Source: JACMLD01 sp039919885
GTDB lineage: Bacteria; Bacteroidota; Bacteroidia; Chitinophagales; Chitinophagaceae
DNA: 64,000 bases
Reading direction: 5' to 3'
NCBI GenBank assembly: GCA_039919885.1
Contig: JBDSEV010000066.1
Span: forward strand, 44,376-108,375
Below the pieces are notes generated by a model. That model was given only the letters and a program-made list of their open reading frames with translations, had not been told where the DNA came from and searched no databases. The position numbers and the translations under genes are program-made. This document shows positions 26,758 through 36,368 of this stretch, one piece after another. Every line of letters begins with the position of its first letter. Position 1 is the stretch's first letter.

Positions 26758-27942
26758 ATGAAAAATAAGTTGTTGTCAGTATTTATTCTTGGGTGTGTAT
26801 TGTTTTGTACAAACAATACTGCGCTGGCACAGCAGGACACTGCACAGAAACGGTATACCATCGCCGTATTCACACCATTGTATTTGGATTCAGCATTTGA
26901 CGCTGCAGGTGAATACCGGTATGATAAAAATTTCCCGAGATTTATCAGCCCGGGGCTGGAATTTTATGAAGGCATTAAACTCGCCGCTGATTCCCTGTCA
27001 ATAGAAAAGGTGCCGCTCGACATTGTTGTTTTCGATACCAGATCGGCGTCGCAAACACTGCAGGAACAACTCAGTTCCCCGTTGATACAAAACGCAGGGT
27101 TGATTATCGGCCATGTAACACCGCCTGAAGCAAGGGTAATGGCAGAAGCAGCGTTGAAAAAAAACATTCCCTTTATCAACGCCAACCTGCCCAATGATGC
27201 CGGCATCAGCAGCAATCCCTCGTTGGTAATTCTAAATGCCACGCTGCAGACGCATTGTGAGGCCATCTACCGCTACGTGCAAAAGTATTATCCCAATTCA
27301 CCGGTTGTTATTTTCAGAAAAAAAGGGAATATGGAAGATCGGTTACAAACCTATTTTTCTGATGCAGAAAAAAATACAGCCGGCGTAAAACTTAAGGTGA
27401 GGTATGTTTTAATAGATGAAACCAAACCAGCACCGCTAAAACAATACCTGGATAGTACGAAACTTATCATTTGCATCGCCGGCAGCCTTGATGAGGCTTT
27501 TGGAAAAACACTTGCGCAGCAGCTCGCCGCAACCATTGCTACCTATCCCAGTTTACTCATCGGTATGCCCACCTGGGATGCCATCACAGATTTTAACAAA
27601 AAAGAATACAAGGGCCTCAGCATTGTTTATACCACCCCTTTTTACAATGCAAAGACAGACAAAACCAGTCTTGGCGTCACCGCTTATTTTAAAAACGAGC
27701 TCTATTCCCGTCCGTCAGATATGGTATTCCGTGGCTATGAGTGTTTGTACCGGTTTGGCAAATTATTGGTTGAAAAAGGCAGTAACCTCAATACCAGTAT
27801 CGGCGAAAAAAAATACCGCGTTTTTACAGATTGGGATATTCAACCAGTGCTGGACAAGCAAACGCTTTCGCTCGATCATTTTGAAAACAAAAAACTCTAT
27901 TTCGTTAAGAAAACCGACGGTCTTATTAAGCAGGTCAATTAG
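26758..27942 (+). CDS. Periplasmic ABC-type (Peripla_BP_6) receptor-like protein
   Basis: 394 aa with a signal peptide ending ALAQQ (~26). The type-I periplasmic binding fold of the branched-chain amino-acid/ANF receptor class can be traced: YTIAVFTPLYLDSAF, GLEFYEGIKLAADSL, LIIGHVTPPEARVMAEAA, FINANLPNDAGIS, SVVIFRKKG-like PVVIFRKKGNME, and YECLYRFGKLL at the end. No permease or ATPase is nearby. In Bacteroidota, relatives are often found behind guaA, sometimes with LysM domains, which this one lacks. Probably co-transcribed with guaA (31-bp gap). The ligand is unknown. Confidence 0.8.
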   Translation: MKNKLLSVFILGCVLFCTNNTALAQQDTAQKRYTIAVFTPLYLDSAFDAAGEYRYDKNFPRFISPGLEFYEGIKLAADSLSIEKVPLDIVVFDTRSASQTLQEQLSSPLIQNAGLIIGHVTPPEARVMAEAALKKNIPFINANLPNDAGISSNPSLVILNATLQTHCEAIYRYVQKYYPNSPVVIFRKKGNMEDRLQTYFSDAEKNTAGVKLKVRYVLIDETKPAPLKQYLDSTKLIICIAGSLDEAFGKTLAQQLAATIATYPSLLIGMPTWDAITDFNKKEYKGLSIVYTTPFYNAKTDKTSLGVTAYFKNELYSRPSDMVFRGYECLYRFGKLLVEKGSNLNTSIGEKKYRVFTDWDIQPVLDKQTLSLDHFENKKLYFVKKTDGLIKQVN

Positions 27943-28112
27943 TGTTTAGCGCTGCTGTGCATTTAAATAACCGGGCCGCCGTTTAATAAGCTTCCAACAC
28001 AACCTGTTCCCCGCCTTCCGTGTTAATTACGTTACACTGCACCTTACCTTCCCTGTACTATCTGGCATTACTCTTGTCTCCATACCGCATACAATAAATC
28101 TTCATTTTATTT

Positions 28113-29153
28113 ATGCCGTTGATTGAGTTTACAGACAAAGGTCTTTACTGTGCCCAGGGACAATTTTATATTGACCCATGGCAGGCTGTAGACAAAGCCA
28201 TTATCACACATGCTCACAGTGATCATGCAAGGGGCGGGTCTGCATATTATCTATGTCACCATTATACCAAACCAATACTGCAGTTGAGGCTGGGCGATAA
28301 CTATTATGAAAGTGTGGAATGGAATGAGTCCGTATACATGAACGGTGTAAAAATTAGTCTGCATCCTGCCGGACATATTATTGGCTCTTCACAGATACGC
28401 GTGGAATACAACGGGGAAGTATGGGTGGTGAGCGGTGATTATAAAACAGAGAACGACGGCATCAGCGGCCAGTTTGAACCAGTACCCTGTCATACATTTA
28501 TTACGGAATCTACATTTGGTTTGCCCATTTATCACTGGCAGCCGCAGGAACTCCAGTTTGCAGCTATGCGTGAATGGATTGCGGACAACCAGGCAAAAGG
28601 AAAAACCAGTCTTTTACTTGCCTATAGCCTGGGTAAAGCGCAGCGTGTTATAAAAAACCTCGCGGGTTGCGTTGACCATGTTTTTGTACATGGTGCGGTC
28701 TATAATACACAGCAGGTACTGCAACAGGAAGGATTTAATTTTCCGCTCACCGAAAAAGTAACGGCAGACATTCCCAGGGATTTGTTCCACCAGAATTTAG
28801 TAGTAGCGCCCGGCAGTGCCGCAGATAGTCCGTGGATAAAAAAAATGCAACCGGTATCGGTAGGCGTTTGCAGCGGATGGATGCAGGTAAGAGGCAATGT
28901 GCGGCGGAAAAATATAGATGCGGGTTTTGCACTCAGCGACCATGCAGACTGGAAAGGATTGCTGGACTCGGTGAAGGCTACCGGCGCATCAAAAGTATTT
29001 GTTACGCATGGATTTCAATCCGCTTTCAGTCGCTTTCTGAATGAGCAGGGCATCGAGGCAGGAGAAGTGAAAACAGCTTTTGGAAATGAGGAGGAAGAAG
29101 ATGCAACGTCCGAAGACGTTACAACAAATGATCGCAATGCTGAAACAATATAG
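28113..29153 (+). CDS. Ligase-associated DNA exonuclease (metallo-beta-lactamase/SNM1-like)
   Basis: 346 aa. The MBL-fold zinc motif THAHSDHARGG lies at ~32-42, followed by HPAGHIIGSSQI, VVSGDYKTENDG and, in the CPSF/SNM1-type C-terminal part, FALSDHADW and VFVTHG. This is the exonuclease component of the ligase-associated DNA-damage set. It abuts the ligase gene with no gap (stop 29151-29153, ATG 29154), indicating translational coupling. A C-terminal acidic tail (EEEEDATSED) follows the conserved domain. Confidence 0.92.
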   Translation: MPLIEFTDKGLYCAQGQFYIDPWQAVDKAIITHAHSDHARGGSAYYLCHHYTKPILQLRLGDNYYESVEWNESVYMNGVKISLHPAGHIIGSSQIRVEYNGEVWVVSGDYKTENDGISGQFEPVPCHTFITESTFGLPIYHWQPQELQFAAMREWIADNQAKGKTSLLLAYSLGKAQRVIKNLAGCVDHVFVHGAVYNTQQVLQQEGFNFPLTEKVTADIPRDLFHQNLVVAPGSAADSPWIKKMQPVSVGVCSGWMQVRGNVRRKNIDAGFALSDHADWKGLLDSVKATGASKVFVTHGFQSAFSRFLNEQGIEAGEVKTAFGNEEEEDATSEDVTTNDRNAETI

Positions 29154-30812
29154 ATGAATAAACTACCACCAGTAACCGCTGAAGCGGCTTCGCAACCTGT
29201 TGTTGAAAAAGCAGGCATGCTCCTGTTTACGGAGCTGGTGAATGTATTGGGCACCTCTACCAAAACAAATGATAAACTGGATGCCCTTGCGCATTATTTT
29301 TCGCTGGCCGACGACAAAGACAAAGTTTGGGTAATTGCTATTTTCAGCGGCAGGCGGCCGAAGCGGACTGTGAATGCTTCCCAGCTTTCGCAGTGGTGTA
29401 TTGAGCTGATCCATCTTCCCGCATGGCTGTTTGAAGAGAGTTACCATACTGTTGGCGACCTGGGAGAAACCATCGCCTTGTTGCTGCCAGCAAGCACTAT
29501 TGCAAAGGACCCTCAAACGCTTTCCTGGTACATCGAAAAATTTATTGTACTGCAAAAACAGGACGAATCGATCCGCAAACAATTTATCATTGACAGCTGG
29601 ATGCAGATGGACAAAGAAGAACGCTTTGTATTCAATAAATTACTCACGGGCGGTTTCCGGATTGGCGTTTCGCAAAAAACCATGGTAAATGCACTCGCAA
29701 AAACCGTGAAACTGGATGCGAATGTGATTGCCCACCGCATCAGTGGCAACTGGGATCCGGTAAACACCAATTTTGCGCAATTGCTTAGTGAAGAATCGGT
29801 GTCGATGGACTTCTCAAAACCTTATCCCTTCTATCTTGCCTACGCGCTGGAAGAAGATCCGGCAACACTGGGTGATCCGTTTTTATGGCAGGCAGAATGG
29901 AAATGGGATGGCATACGTGGCCAGCTGATAAAAAGAAACAATGAATTGTTTGTATGGAGCCGGGGCGAAGAACTAATGACCGATAAGTTTCCGGAATACC
30001 ACGGATTGAAAGACATGCTGCCGGATGGTATTGTACTGGACGGCGAGATAATTCCGAGTGTAGAAAAAAGACCATTGCCCTTTGCGCTGCTGCAAACCAG
30101 GATTGGAAGAAAGAACGTAACAAAAAAGCAGCTGCAGGAAACACCCATTACTTTTTTTGCTTACGATGTGCTGGAATACGAAGGAAAAGATTGCCGCGAA
30201 ATGCCCTTGCAGGCGAGGCGTGATTTACTCGAAAAAATAGTGGCGCAAACGAATTATCCAGGGCTGATTATTTCTCCCGTAATTGAATTTGCCGACTGGC
30301 AACAACTCACCGGCATCCGTTCCGCTTCGCGTGCTATGGGTGCAGAGGGATTGATGCTGAAAAGAAAAGAATCGGCTTACCAATCCGGCCGAAAACGCGG
30401 CGACTGGTGGAAATGGAAAATAGATCCGCTTGTTATTGACTGCGTAATGATCTACGCGCAGAAAGGACATGGGCGGCGCAGCAATTTGTATACTGATTAT
30501 ACTTTTGCGGTGAAAGATGGCGACCGGCTCGTAAGTTTTACGAAGGCGTATTCAGGATTAACCGACAAAGAATTTGCGCAGGTCGATAATTTTGTAAAAC
30601 GCAATTCGCTGGAAAAATTTGGCCCGGTTCGTACAGTAAAGCCGGAACTGGTCTTTGAAATTGCTTTTGAAGGTATTGCCGCTTCTGCGCGTCATAAATC
30701 CGGCGTGGCCCTTCGGTTTCCGCGCATCAGCCGCTGGAGAAAAGATAAGAAGCCGGACGAAATCAACACGCTGGCTGATTTAAAGCAGTTGCTGGAACAG
30801 TATGGCAAATAA
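29154..30812 (+). CDS. ATP-dependent DNA ligase (ligase-associated cluster type)
   Basis: 552 aa. An N-terminal helical domain is followed by the nucleotidyltransferase domain with the AMP-accepting lysine in EWKWDGIRG (~250), WSRGEELMTD (motif III region), LDGEII, AEGLMLKRK (motif IV) and WWKWKIDPLVID (motif V). The OB-fold C-terminus ends RFPRISRWRKDKKPDE. Seals nicks with ATP, unlike the housekeeping NAD-dependent LigA. Second gene of the repair cluster, coupled to the exonuclease gene upstream. Confidence 0.95.
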   Translation: MNKLPPVTAEAASQPVVEKAGMLLFTELVNVLGTSTKTNDKLDALAHYFSLADDKDKVWVIAIFSGRRPKRTVNASQLSQWCIELIHLPAWLFEESYHTVGDLGETIALLLPASTIAKDPQTLSWYIEKFIVLQKQDESIRKQFIIDSWMQMDKEERFVFNKLLTGGFRIGVSQKTMVNALAKTVKLDANVIAHRISGNWDPVNTNFAQLLSEESVSMDFSKPYPFYLAYALEEDPATLGDPFLWQAEWKWDGIRGQLIKRNNELFVWSRGEELMTDKFPEYHGLKDMLPDGIVLDGEIIPSVEKRPLPFALLQTRIGRKNVTKKQLQETPITFFAYDVLEYEGKDCREMPLQARRDLLEKIVAQTNYPGLIISPVIEFADWQQLTGIRSASRAMGAEGLMLKRKESAYQSGRKRGDWWKWKIDPLVIDCVMIYAQKGHGRRSNLYTDYTFAVKDGDRLVSFTKAYSGLTDKEFAQVDNFVKRNSLEKFGPVRTVKPELVFEIAFEGIAASARHKSGVALRFPRISRWRKDKKPDEINTLADLKQLLEQYGK

Positions 30813-30974
30813 TCATCCTGCGCACCGCCGCAGATATCGTTCATGAAGCACGCCCGGCAGCCGGGCAATCATGCGTAAAACAAACACCAGCTATGTCGGT
30901 TTTATCACAACAATATCTGCAAATAACTGTTTTATACTTGCATCTTTTTTAATTTTATGGTGCAAGTACAGCAG

Positions 30975-32360
30975 ATGAAGAAAATACAGGTATTAGTAGT
31001 AATCGTGATCGTTTTTTCTGCGTTTGCAGGGGTTAATAAATGGCAGCAACACCCAGATCAGCCGGTGTATATTCCTGCCAGTGCGCAGCGTACCGGCAAT
31101 GCAGCTGCGGGGTTCACTTACCTCACCACCGGCGACTACGTAAAAGGCGGACTGCCGTACGATTATTTTTTGCTAGCCTTGGGTAAAAGCAGGACCAATT
31201 ACCTCAACCGGACCGGATTAAATGCTTCCATCACCCATGAATATACAGTTGTAAAGGCACCCAACGGCGAACAATTGGTGGCGCCCAATTGCATGCAGTG
31301 CCATGCGCAGGTTTTTGAAGGGCGCCTGGTAATGGGAATGGGCAATACGTTTGCTGATTTTACGATGGGTCAAAAATTGAATCCGCAGGCCTATGAAATG
31401 CTTCAGAATTTTTTAAAAAAAGGCGCGCCTCAAAAATACGAGGCCAGTAAATCCTTCATCCAAATAGCAAAGACCATCGGACCGCATTTGGGCACACAGG
31501 TACGGGGCGTAAACGCGGCAGATCGGCTGGCGGGCGTATTGGCTGCCCACAGGGACCCGGTTACTTTTAAATGGAGTGATACAGCACTCATGGAAATTCC
31601 TGCAGCGGTTATTCCGAGTGACGTGCCGGCGTGGTGGTTGCTAAAAAAGAAACACGCAATGTTTTACAATGGTTTTGGCCGGGGCGATTTCGGAAAATTT
31701 CTCATGGCTTCTAATTTACTAACGGTGAATGACACTGCGGAATCGCGGGAAGTAGACACACATTTTAATGATGTACTGTCTTACATATACAGCCTGGAGG
31801 CGCCGAAATATCCCAAAGCGATTGACAGGTTGCTGGCAAAGAAGGGCGAAGTGCTTTTTATTACGGGTTGCTCCAAATGCCATGGTAAATATGGCAGCAA
31901 TGCATCTTATCCCAACCTGCTGATACCAGCAGCGGTGATACAAACAGATTCGTTGTTATTTCAAAGCAATTACCAGAATCCGCAATTTATCACCTGGTTT
32001 AATAACAGTTGGTTTGCTACAAGCGAGCATCCCGCGCGGCTGGAACCTTTCAATGGCTATATCGCGCCGCCGCTGGATGGCGTATGGGCCACCAGTCCGT
32101 ACTTGCACAATGGTTCCGTGCCTACGCTGGAAGGGGTTTTAAACAGTAAAGCAAGACCAACCTACTGGCAGCGAAATTTCGATGACCCTGCTTATGATTA
32201 CGAAAAAATGAGCTGGCAATTTACCACCGCTACCCAACCACAGGGTACCGCCGTGTATAATACCAACTTACCAGGCTATGGAAATTATGGTCATTATTTT
32301 GGTGATAAATTAAATGAGCAGCAGCGGAAAGCCGTGGTTGAATATTTAAAAACACTTTAA
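30975..32360 (+). CDS. Dihaem c-type cytochrome
   Basis: 461 aa from the ATG at 30975; an in-frame ATG at 30957 would add six residues before the signal/anchor VLVVIVIVFSAFAG. Two haem-binding CxxCH motifs, CMQCH (~residue 106 from this start) and CSKCH (~300). Near the C-terminus SPYLHNGSVPTLEGVL is typical of the dihaem cytochrome-c-peroxidase/RoxA-like superfamily. Predicted periplasmic redox protein. It sits between the DNA ligase and helicase genes of the repair cluster on the same strand, an unexpected place. An ACTTGCA/TGCAAGT inverted repeat (30936-30942, 30961-30967) covers the leader. Confidence 0.85.
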   Translation: MKKIQVLVVIVIVFSAFAGVNKWQQHPDQPVYIPASAQRTGNAAAGFTYLTTGDYVKGGLPYDYFLLALGKSRTNYLNRTGLNASITHEYTVVKAPNGEQLVAPNCMQCHAQVFEGRLVMGMGNTFADFTMGQKLNPQAYEMLQNFLKKGAPQKYEASKSFIQIAKTIGPHLGTQVRGVNAADRLAGVLAAHRDPVTFKWSDTALMEIPAAVIPSDVPAWWLLKKKHAMFYNGFGRGDFGKFLMASNLLTVNDTAESREVDTHFNDVLSYIYSLEAPKYPKAIDRLLAKKGEVLFITGCSKCHGKYGSNASYPNLLIPAAVIQTDSLLFQSNYQNPQFITWFNNSWFATSEHPARLEPFNGYIAPPLDGVWATSPYLHNGSVPTLEGVLNSKARPTYWQRNFDDPAYDYEKMSWQFTTATQPQGTAVYNTNLPGYGNYGHYFGDKLNEQQRKAVVEYLKTL

Positions 32361-32379
32361 TTGTAATTGTCTTAATTTG

Positions 32380-32545
32380 ATGAACACAATTACAGCTGTC
32401 GCCAGCACTAAATATTTTTTCAATCATTATTCATACTTCCCCCGGATATAAGATTATTAAAGACTGGCTTTCTTCACAAGGCAGGCAACCGTTTGCTTTC
32501 CAGGAAGAAGCCTGGCAGCATATTGTTAATGGAGAAAGCGGCCTG
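32380..32545 (+). other. N-terminal part of the DEXH helicase, in a disrupted frame
   Basis: From the ATG at 32380 the frame reads 23 codons to TAA just after a run of five C (32439-32443). The +1 frame from that run gives GYKIIKDWLSSQGRQPF, then AFQEEAWQHIVNGESG and LVNAPTG, running without a stop into the helicase at 32546. This is the Q-motif region expected before Walker A in this helicase family. Removing one C would join both parts into one protein. No ATG, GTG or TTG precedes this region in the helicase frame. Confidence 0.7.
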
Positions 32546-35008
32546 GTGAATGCGCCCACTGGTTGCGGTAAAACTTTTTCGGTTTTTCTTGGTGCCATTA
32601 TTCAGTTCATTAACCTGCATCCAACTAATTACAAGGCAAAAAATAAAAACGGACTACAATTATTGTGGATTACGCCATTGCGCGCACTGGCCAAAGATAT
32701 CGGCCGCGCAATGGAGGAAGTCATTAGCGGGTTGGGCATACATTGGGAAGTTGGTATCCGCAACGGCGACACCAATACCAACGAACGGGCCAGGCAAAAA
32801 AGGCTGATGCCAGAAGTGCTGATTATTACGCCTGAAAGCCTGCACCTGTTACTGGCTCAGAAAGGGTATCCCAATATTTTTTCTACGCTTACAATGGTTG
32901 CGGTGGATGAATGGCATGAATTGCTGGGCAGCAAACGGGGCGTGCAGGTGGAGCTGGCCGTTTCAAGAATTGTTGGATTGTCAGCAATGCGCAATGGGCG
33001 GGGGGTTGAAGGCCCTGAAGACGGTGCCAGTCTGTTACCTGGCGTCTCAATAAGCACGACTAACCGCTTACCACTTACCCTTTGGGGCATCTCAGCCACT
33101 ATCGGAAACCTGGACCAGGCCAGGGACGTGTTGCTTGCTCCCCTTCTTTCAAAAAATGCAACGGCAACTGAATTGGGCATTATCGTTAAAGCCAATATCA
33201 AAAAAAATATTGAAATCGAATCAGTGATTCCCGATGAAATTGAAAAATATCCCTGGGCCGGCCATCTTGGAATAAAACTGGCAGATAAAACCATTCCCAT
33301 TATCAACCAAAGCCACACCACCCTTGTTTTTATCAATACCAGGGGCATGAGTGAGCGATGGTACCAGACCTTACTGGATGTTGCCCCGGAATTTGCCGGG
33401 GCCCTGGCGCTGCACCATGGCAGCATAGAACGCGAATTACGCACCTGGGTAGAAGAAGCACTGCATGCGGGCATTTTAAAAGCGGTGGTTTGTACCGCCA
33501 GCCTTGACCTGGGTGTTGATTTTCGGCCAGTCGAGACCGTTATACAAGTGGGGTCGCCAAAAGGAGTTGCCCGCTTCCTGCAGCGGGCAGGCAGAAGCGG
33601 ACACCAGCCGGATGCAGTTAGTAAAATATATTTTTTGCCCACCCATTCGCTGGAGCTGGTAGAAGCAGCAGCACTAAAAGAAGGCATCAAAGAAAACCTA
33701 ATTGAAAGCCGTGAACCGATGCTGCTTTGTTTTGATGTGCTAACACAGTATTTGTGTACACTGGCAGTAGGAGATGGCTTTATTCCATCGGTCATTTACA
33801 AAGAAATAAAAGCTACTTACTGTTATGCAGACATCACCGAACTGGAATGGAACGAAATATTGTATTTTATTACGGCAGGCGGCAATGCACTGCAACAATA
33901 CGATGAATTTAAAAAAGTAACCATTATTGACGGCATCTACCGGATTGTTAGCCGGCGGATTGCCATGCGCCACCGGATGCACATCGGTACCATTGTGAGT
34001 GATGCTATGCTGAAAGTAAAATTCATGAGTGGTGGGTACATCGGTGTAATTGAAGAATATTTTATTTCTCGTTTAGACCCAGGCACTGTATTTACCCTGG
34101 CAGGCCGGAATTTGGAACTGGTGATGATAAAAGACATGACGGTAATTGTAAAAAAATCAACCGCCACCAAGTCGATAGTGCCCAGCTGGAACGGTGGCCG
34201 AATGCCATTAAGCGCCAACCTTGGCAGAAAACTACGCGAGAAATTTAATGAAGCTTTTGAGACGACTAAAACACTCAACGAAAAGGGTAAAACAAGGGAT
34301 CCTGAATTAATTGCGCTGCAGCCTTTGTTTGACTTACAGGAAAAATTATCGCACGTGCCGCGTGCCAACGAATTACTGATTGAACACATTGAGACAAAAG
34401 ACGGCTACCACTTATTTATTTATCCTTTTGAAGGAAGACTGGTGCACGAAGCCATGGCCGCTATACTTGCCTACCGCATCAGTAAAATAACGCCCATTAC
34501 GTTTTCTTTTGCCATGAATGACTATGGTTTTGAATTACTCAGTGATCAACCAATACCGGTAGATGACACCAATGTATATGATTTGTTTACCCCAGACGAC
34601 CTGCTGGCCGATATACAGCGCAGCGTTAATGCTACTGAAATGGCCAAACGGAAATTCCGTGATATAGCCGTCATCGGCGGACTTATTTTCCAGGGAATGC
34701 CCGGCGAAAAGGTAAAAGCAAGGCATTTGCAATCGTCCGCCTCTCTCCTCTTTAAAGTTTTTATGGAATACGATCCTGAGAATATTTTATTAAAACAGGC
34801 TTACCGCGAAGTATTGGATCAGCAAATGGAAGAGGTGCGCTTACGTAATATGCTGGAAAGAATTCAACAGTCGAAAGTGGTGATTACATTTCCGTCAAGG
34901 CTTACGCCATTTTGTTTTCCTATAAAAGTTGACAGTATGCGCGAGGATCTGTCCTCAGAAAAACTGGAAGACCGGGTAAAGAAAATGCAAAAGCAACTGG
35001 AGAAATAA
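32546..35008 (+). CDS. Ligase-associated DEXH-box helicase
   Basis: Helicase frame from GTG 32546 (820 codons). The natural N-terminus must lie further upstream, because conserved sequence precedes this GTG. Superfamily-2 motifs are Walker A APTGCGKT, TPLRALAKDI, TPESLHLL, Walker B VDEWHELL, motif III ISATIGN, and in the second RecA domain TLVFINTRGMSE, CTASLDLGVDF and QRAGRSGHQ. A C-terminal region of ~350 residues resembles Lhr-type helicases. Part of the ligase-associated DNA repair set with the exonuclease, ligase and PdeM. See the separate entry for the frame problem at its start. Confidence 0.92.
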   Translation: MNAPTGCGKTFSVFLGAIIQFINLHPTNYKAKNKNGLQLLWITPLRALAKDIGRAMEEVISGLGIHWEVGIRNGDTNTNERARQKRLMPEVLIITPESLHLLLAQKGYPNIFSTLTMVAVDEWHELLGSKRGVQVELAVSRIVGLSAMRNGRGVEGPEDGASLLPGVSISTTNRLPLTLWGISATIGNLDQARDVLLAPLLSKNATATELGIIVKANIKKNIEIESVIPDEIEKYPWAGHLGIKLADKTIPIINQSHTTLVFINTRGMSERWYQTLLDVAPEFAGALALHHGSIERELRTWVEEALHAGILKAVVCTASLDLGVDFRPVETVIQVGSPKGVARFLQRAGRSGHQPDAVSKIYFLPTHSLELVEAAALKEGIKENLIESREPMLLCFDVLTQYLCTLAVGDGFIPSVIYKEIKATYCYADITELEWNEILYFITAGGNALQQYDEFKKVTIIDGIYRIVSRRIAMRHRMHIGTIVSDAMLKVKFMSGGYIGVIEEYFISRLDPGTVFTLAGRNLELVMIKDMTVIVKKSTATKSIVPSWNGGRMPLSANLGRKLREKFNEAFETTKTLNEKGKTRDPELIALQPLFDLQEKLSHVPRANELLIEHIETKDGYHLFIYPFEGRLVHEAMAAILAYRISKITPITFSFAMNDYGFELLSDQPIPVDDTNVYDLFTPDDLLADIQRSVNATEMAKRKFRDIAVIGGLIFQGMPGEKVKARHLQSSASLLFKVFMEYDPENILLKQAYREVLDQQMEEVRLRNMLERIQQSKVVITFPSRLTPFCFPIKVDSMREDLSSEKLEDRVKKMQKQLEK

Positions 35009-35077
35009 CACGTGAAGCTGTTACTTTCCAATTGCTTTAATTTATTGAAACTTAAGTATTCGTTTTAGCGATTACAA

Positions 35078-35590
35078 CTAATTCGTCAGGTGCTTTCGTT
35101 GTAGTGTATATAGCAATACAAAAACAACCGTAAACAAAATAATCATAGCGCCCGCAATTCCACCCAATGCACCGGTTCCAACCAATATCACCGTCACCAG
35201 CAATGGCAGGAGCTCGCCGGTAAGCCATAAATAATATCCCTGCATTTTTCTTTTGCGCATTTGCAGCGCTCCATATACACAAAGCGCGATACCTACCAAT
35301 CCAATCAGCGTGAGCGGAATTCGATTTTCATAACTTTTCCTGGCTACTTCCAGTGCTTCGGGAGAAAGAAACTTTTTTGCAAGCGCAGGCATATTTTCAT
35401 ATTCCGGGCTATTAATGGTTGCCTCCATCTGGTCCATTGCTTTTTTCGCATTGGTAAAATTGTATAGCGTTCCGAGTAATCCAATTGCGCTTCCGATAAA
35501 AGTTAGGATTGTAAGCACATTTAATCCGCTGGGCAGGGGTTGCTGCTCTACCACGGGGGAAAAGCTGCCTGCGTCATTTAGTTCTGCCAT
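35078..35590 (-). CDS. Four-helix membrane protein of unknown function
   Basis: 170 aa. Hydrophobic segments at about residues 24-44 (LNVLTILTFIGSAIGLLGTL), 92-110, 118-136 and 138-160, with a soluble loop of ~45 residues (AMDQMEATINSPEYENMP ...) between the first two. The family is common in Bacteroidota but I know no function. It is inserted on the opposite strand between the helicase and pdeM genes, so it is probably not part of the repair system. Confidence 0.78.
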   Translation of the reverse strand: MAELNDAGSFSPVVEQQPLPSGLNVLTILTFIGSAIGLLGTLYNFTNAKKAMDQMEATINSPEYENMPALAKKFLSPEALEVARKSYENRIPLTLIGLVGIALCVYGALQMRKRKMQGYYLWLTGELLPLLVTVILVGTGALGGIAGAMIILFTVVFVLLYTLQRKHLTN

Positions 35591-35705
35591 AAATAGATTT
35601 TTTTTGGTTGATGTTGATTTTCAGGCACTAAAATAATCAAGCTTGTGGAATAAAAAAACAACGTTACACCATCAGCATGCCCTAGTTTTGCACACTTTAT
35701 TAGCT

Positions 35706-36368
35706 ATGAGCGCTCCCTTTCATTATAAATTACTAGAGCAAAACTGCTGGCTGCTGGCAGACCGCATGTTGTACTGGGAAGAACAGCAAGCGTTGGTGGT
35801 GTCGGATCTTCATTTTGGCAAAACCGGGCATTTCCGCAAAGAAGGTATTGCCGTTCCGCAATCTGTTTACAAAGAAGATCTGCAGCGGCTGGTCAGCCAG
35901 CTGCAATTCTTTAAACCCAGCCAGTTAATTGTGGTGGGCGACATGTTTCACAGCCGCGCCAATAAAGAACTGGACTGGTTTAAAAAATGGCGGGCAGATT
36001 TTCCCGATCTCCATATCCGGCTGATTATGGGCAACCACGATATTCTGCAGCTTCAGTGGTACAAAGAAGCGGGTGTGGCTATCAGTTATGATGAACTTTG
36101 CATCGGTAACTTTTCCTTTGTTCACGATATTAATACCGCCACTGATTGCGGGCAAAAAAAAGATCATTACATTTTTTCCGGGCATATCCATCCGGGCATA
36201 CGCGTAAGTGGCGGCGGCCGGCAATCCTTACAATTTCCTTGTTTCTATTTTACACCTGCTTACTGCGTTCTGCCAGCGTACAGCCGGTTTACAGGACTGG
36301 CAATGATAAAGCCAAAAGAAGAAGACAATGTGTTTGCTATTGTTAACCAGTCAATCATCCAAATCTGA
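35706..36368 (+). CDS. pdeM: Ligase-associated metallophosphoesterase PdeM
   Basis: 220 aa from the ATG at 35706 (MSAPFHYKLL). A TAGTTTTG promoter box lies at 35693-35700, just upstream; the open frame from 35643 adds 21 unlikely residues. Calcineurin-like phosphoesterase motifs in order: VVSDLHFGK, VVGDMFHSR, MGNHD, FVHD and SGHIHPG, supplying the ligands of a two-metal site. Fourth component of the ligase-associated DNA damage response set, an endonuclease/phosphoesterase. Its stop codon overlaps the ATG of the deacetylase-like gene by one base. Confidence 0.93.
   Translation: MSAPFHYKLLEQNCWLLADRMLYWEEQQALVVSDLHFGKTGHFRKEGIAVPQSVYKEDLQRLVSQLQFFKPSQLIVVGDMFHSRANKELDWFKKWRADFPDLHIRLIMGNHDILQLQWYKEAGVAISYDELCIGNFSFVHDINTATDCGQKKDHYIFSGHIHPGIRVSGGGRQSLQFPCFYFTPAYCVLPAYSRFTGLAMIKPKEEDNVFAIVNQSIIQI

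Noticed and set aside
32857..33795. 312-codon minus-strand reading frame
   Set aside because: It mirrors the helicase gene, is Ser/Arg-rich low-complexity text, and has no motif; a shadow frame.
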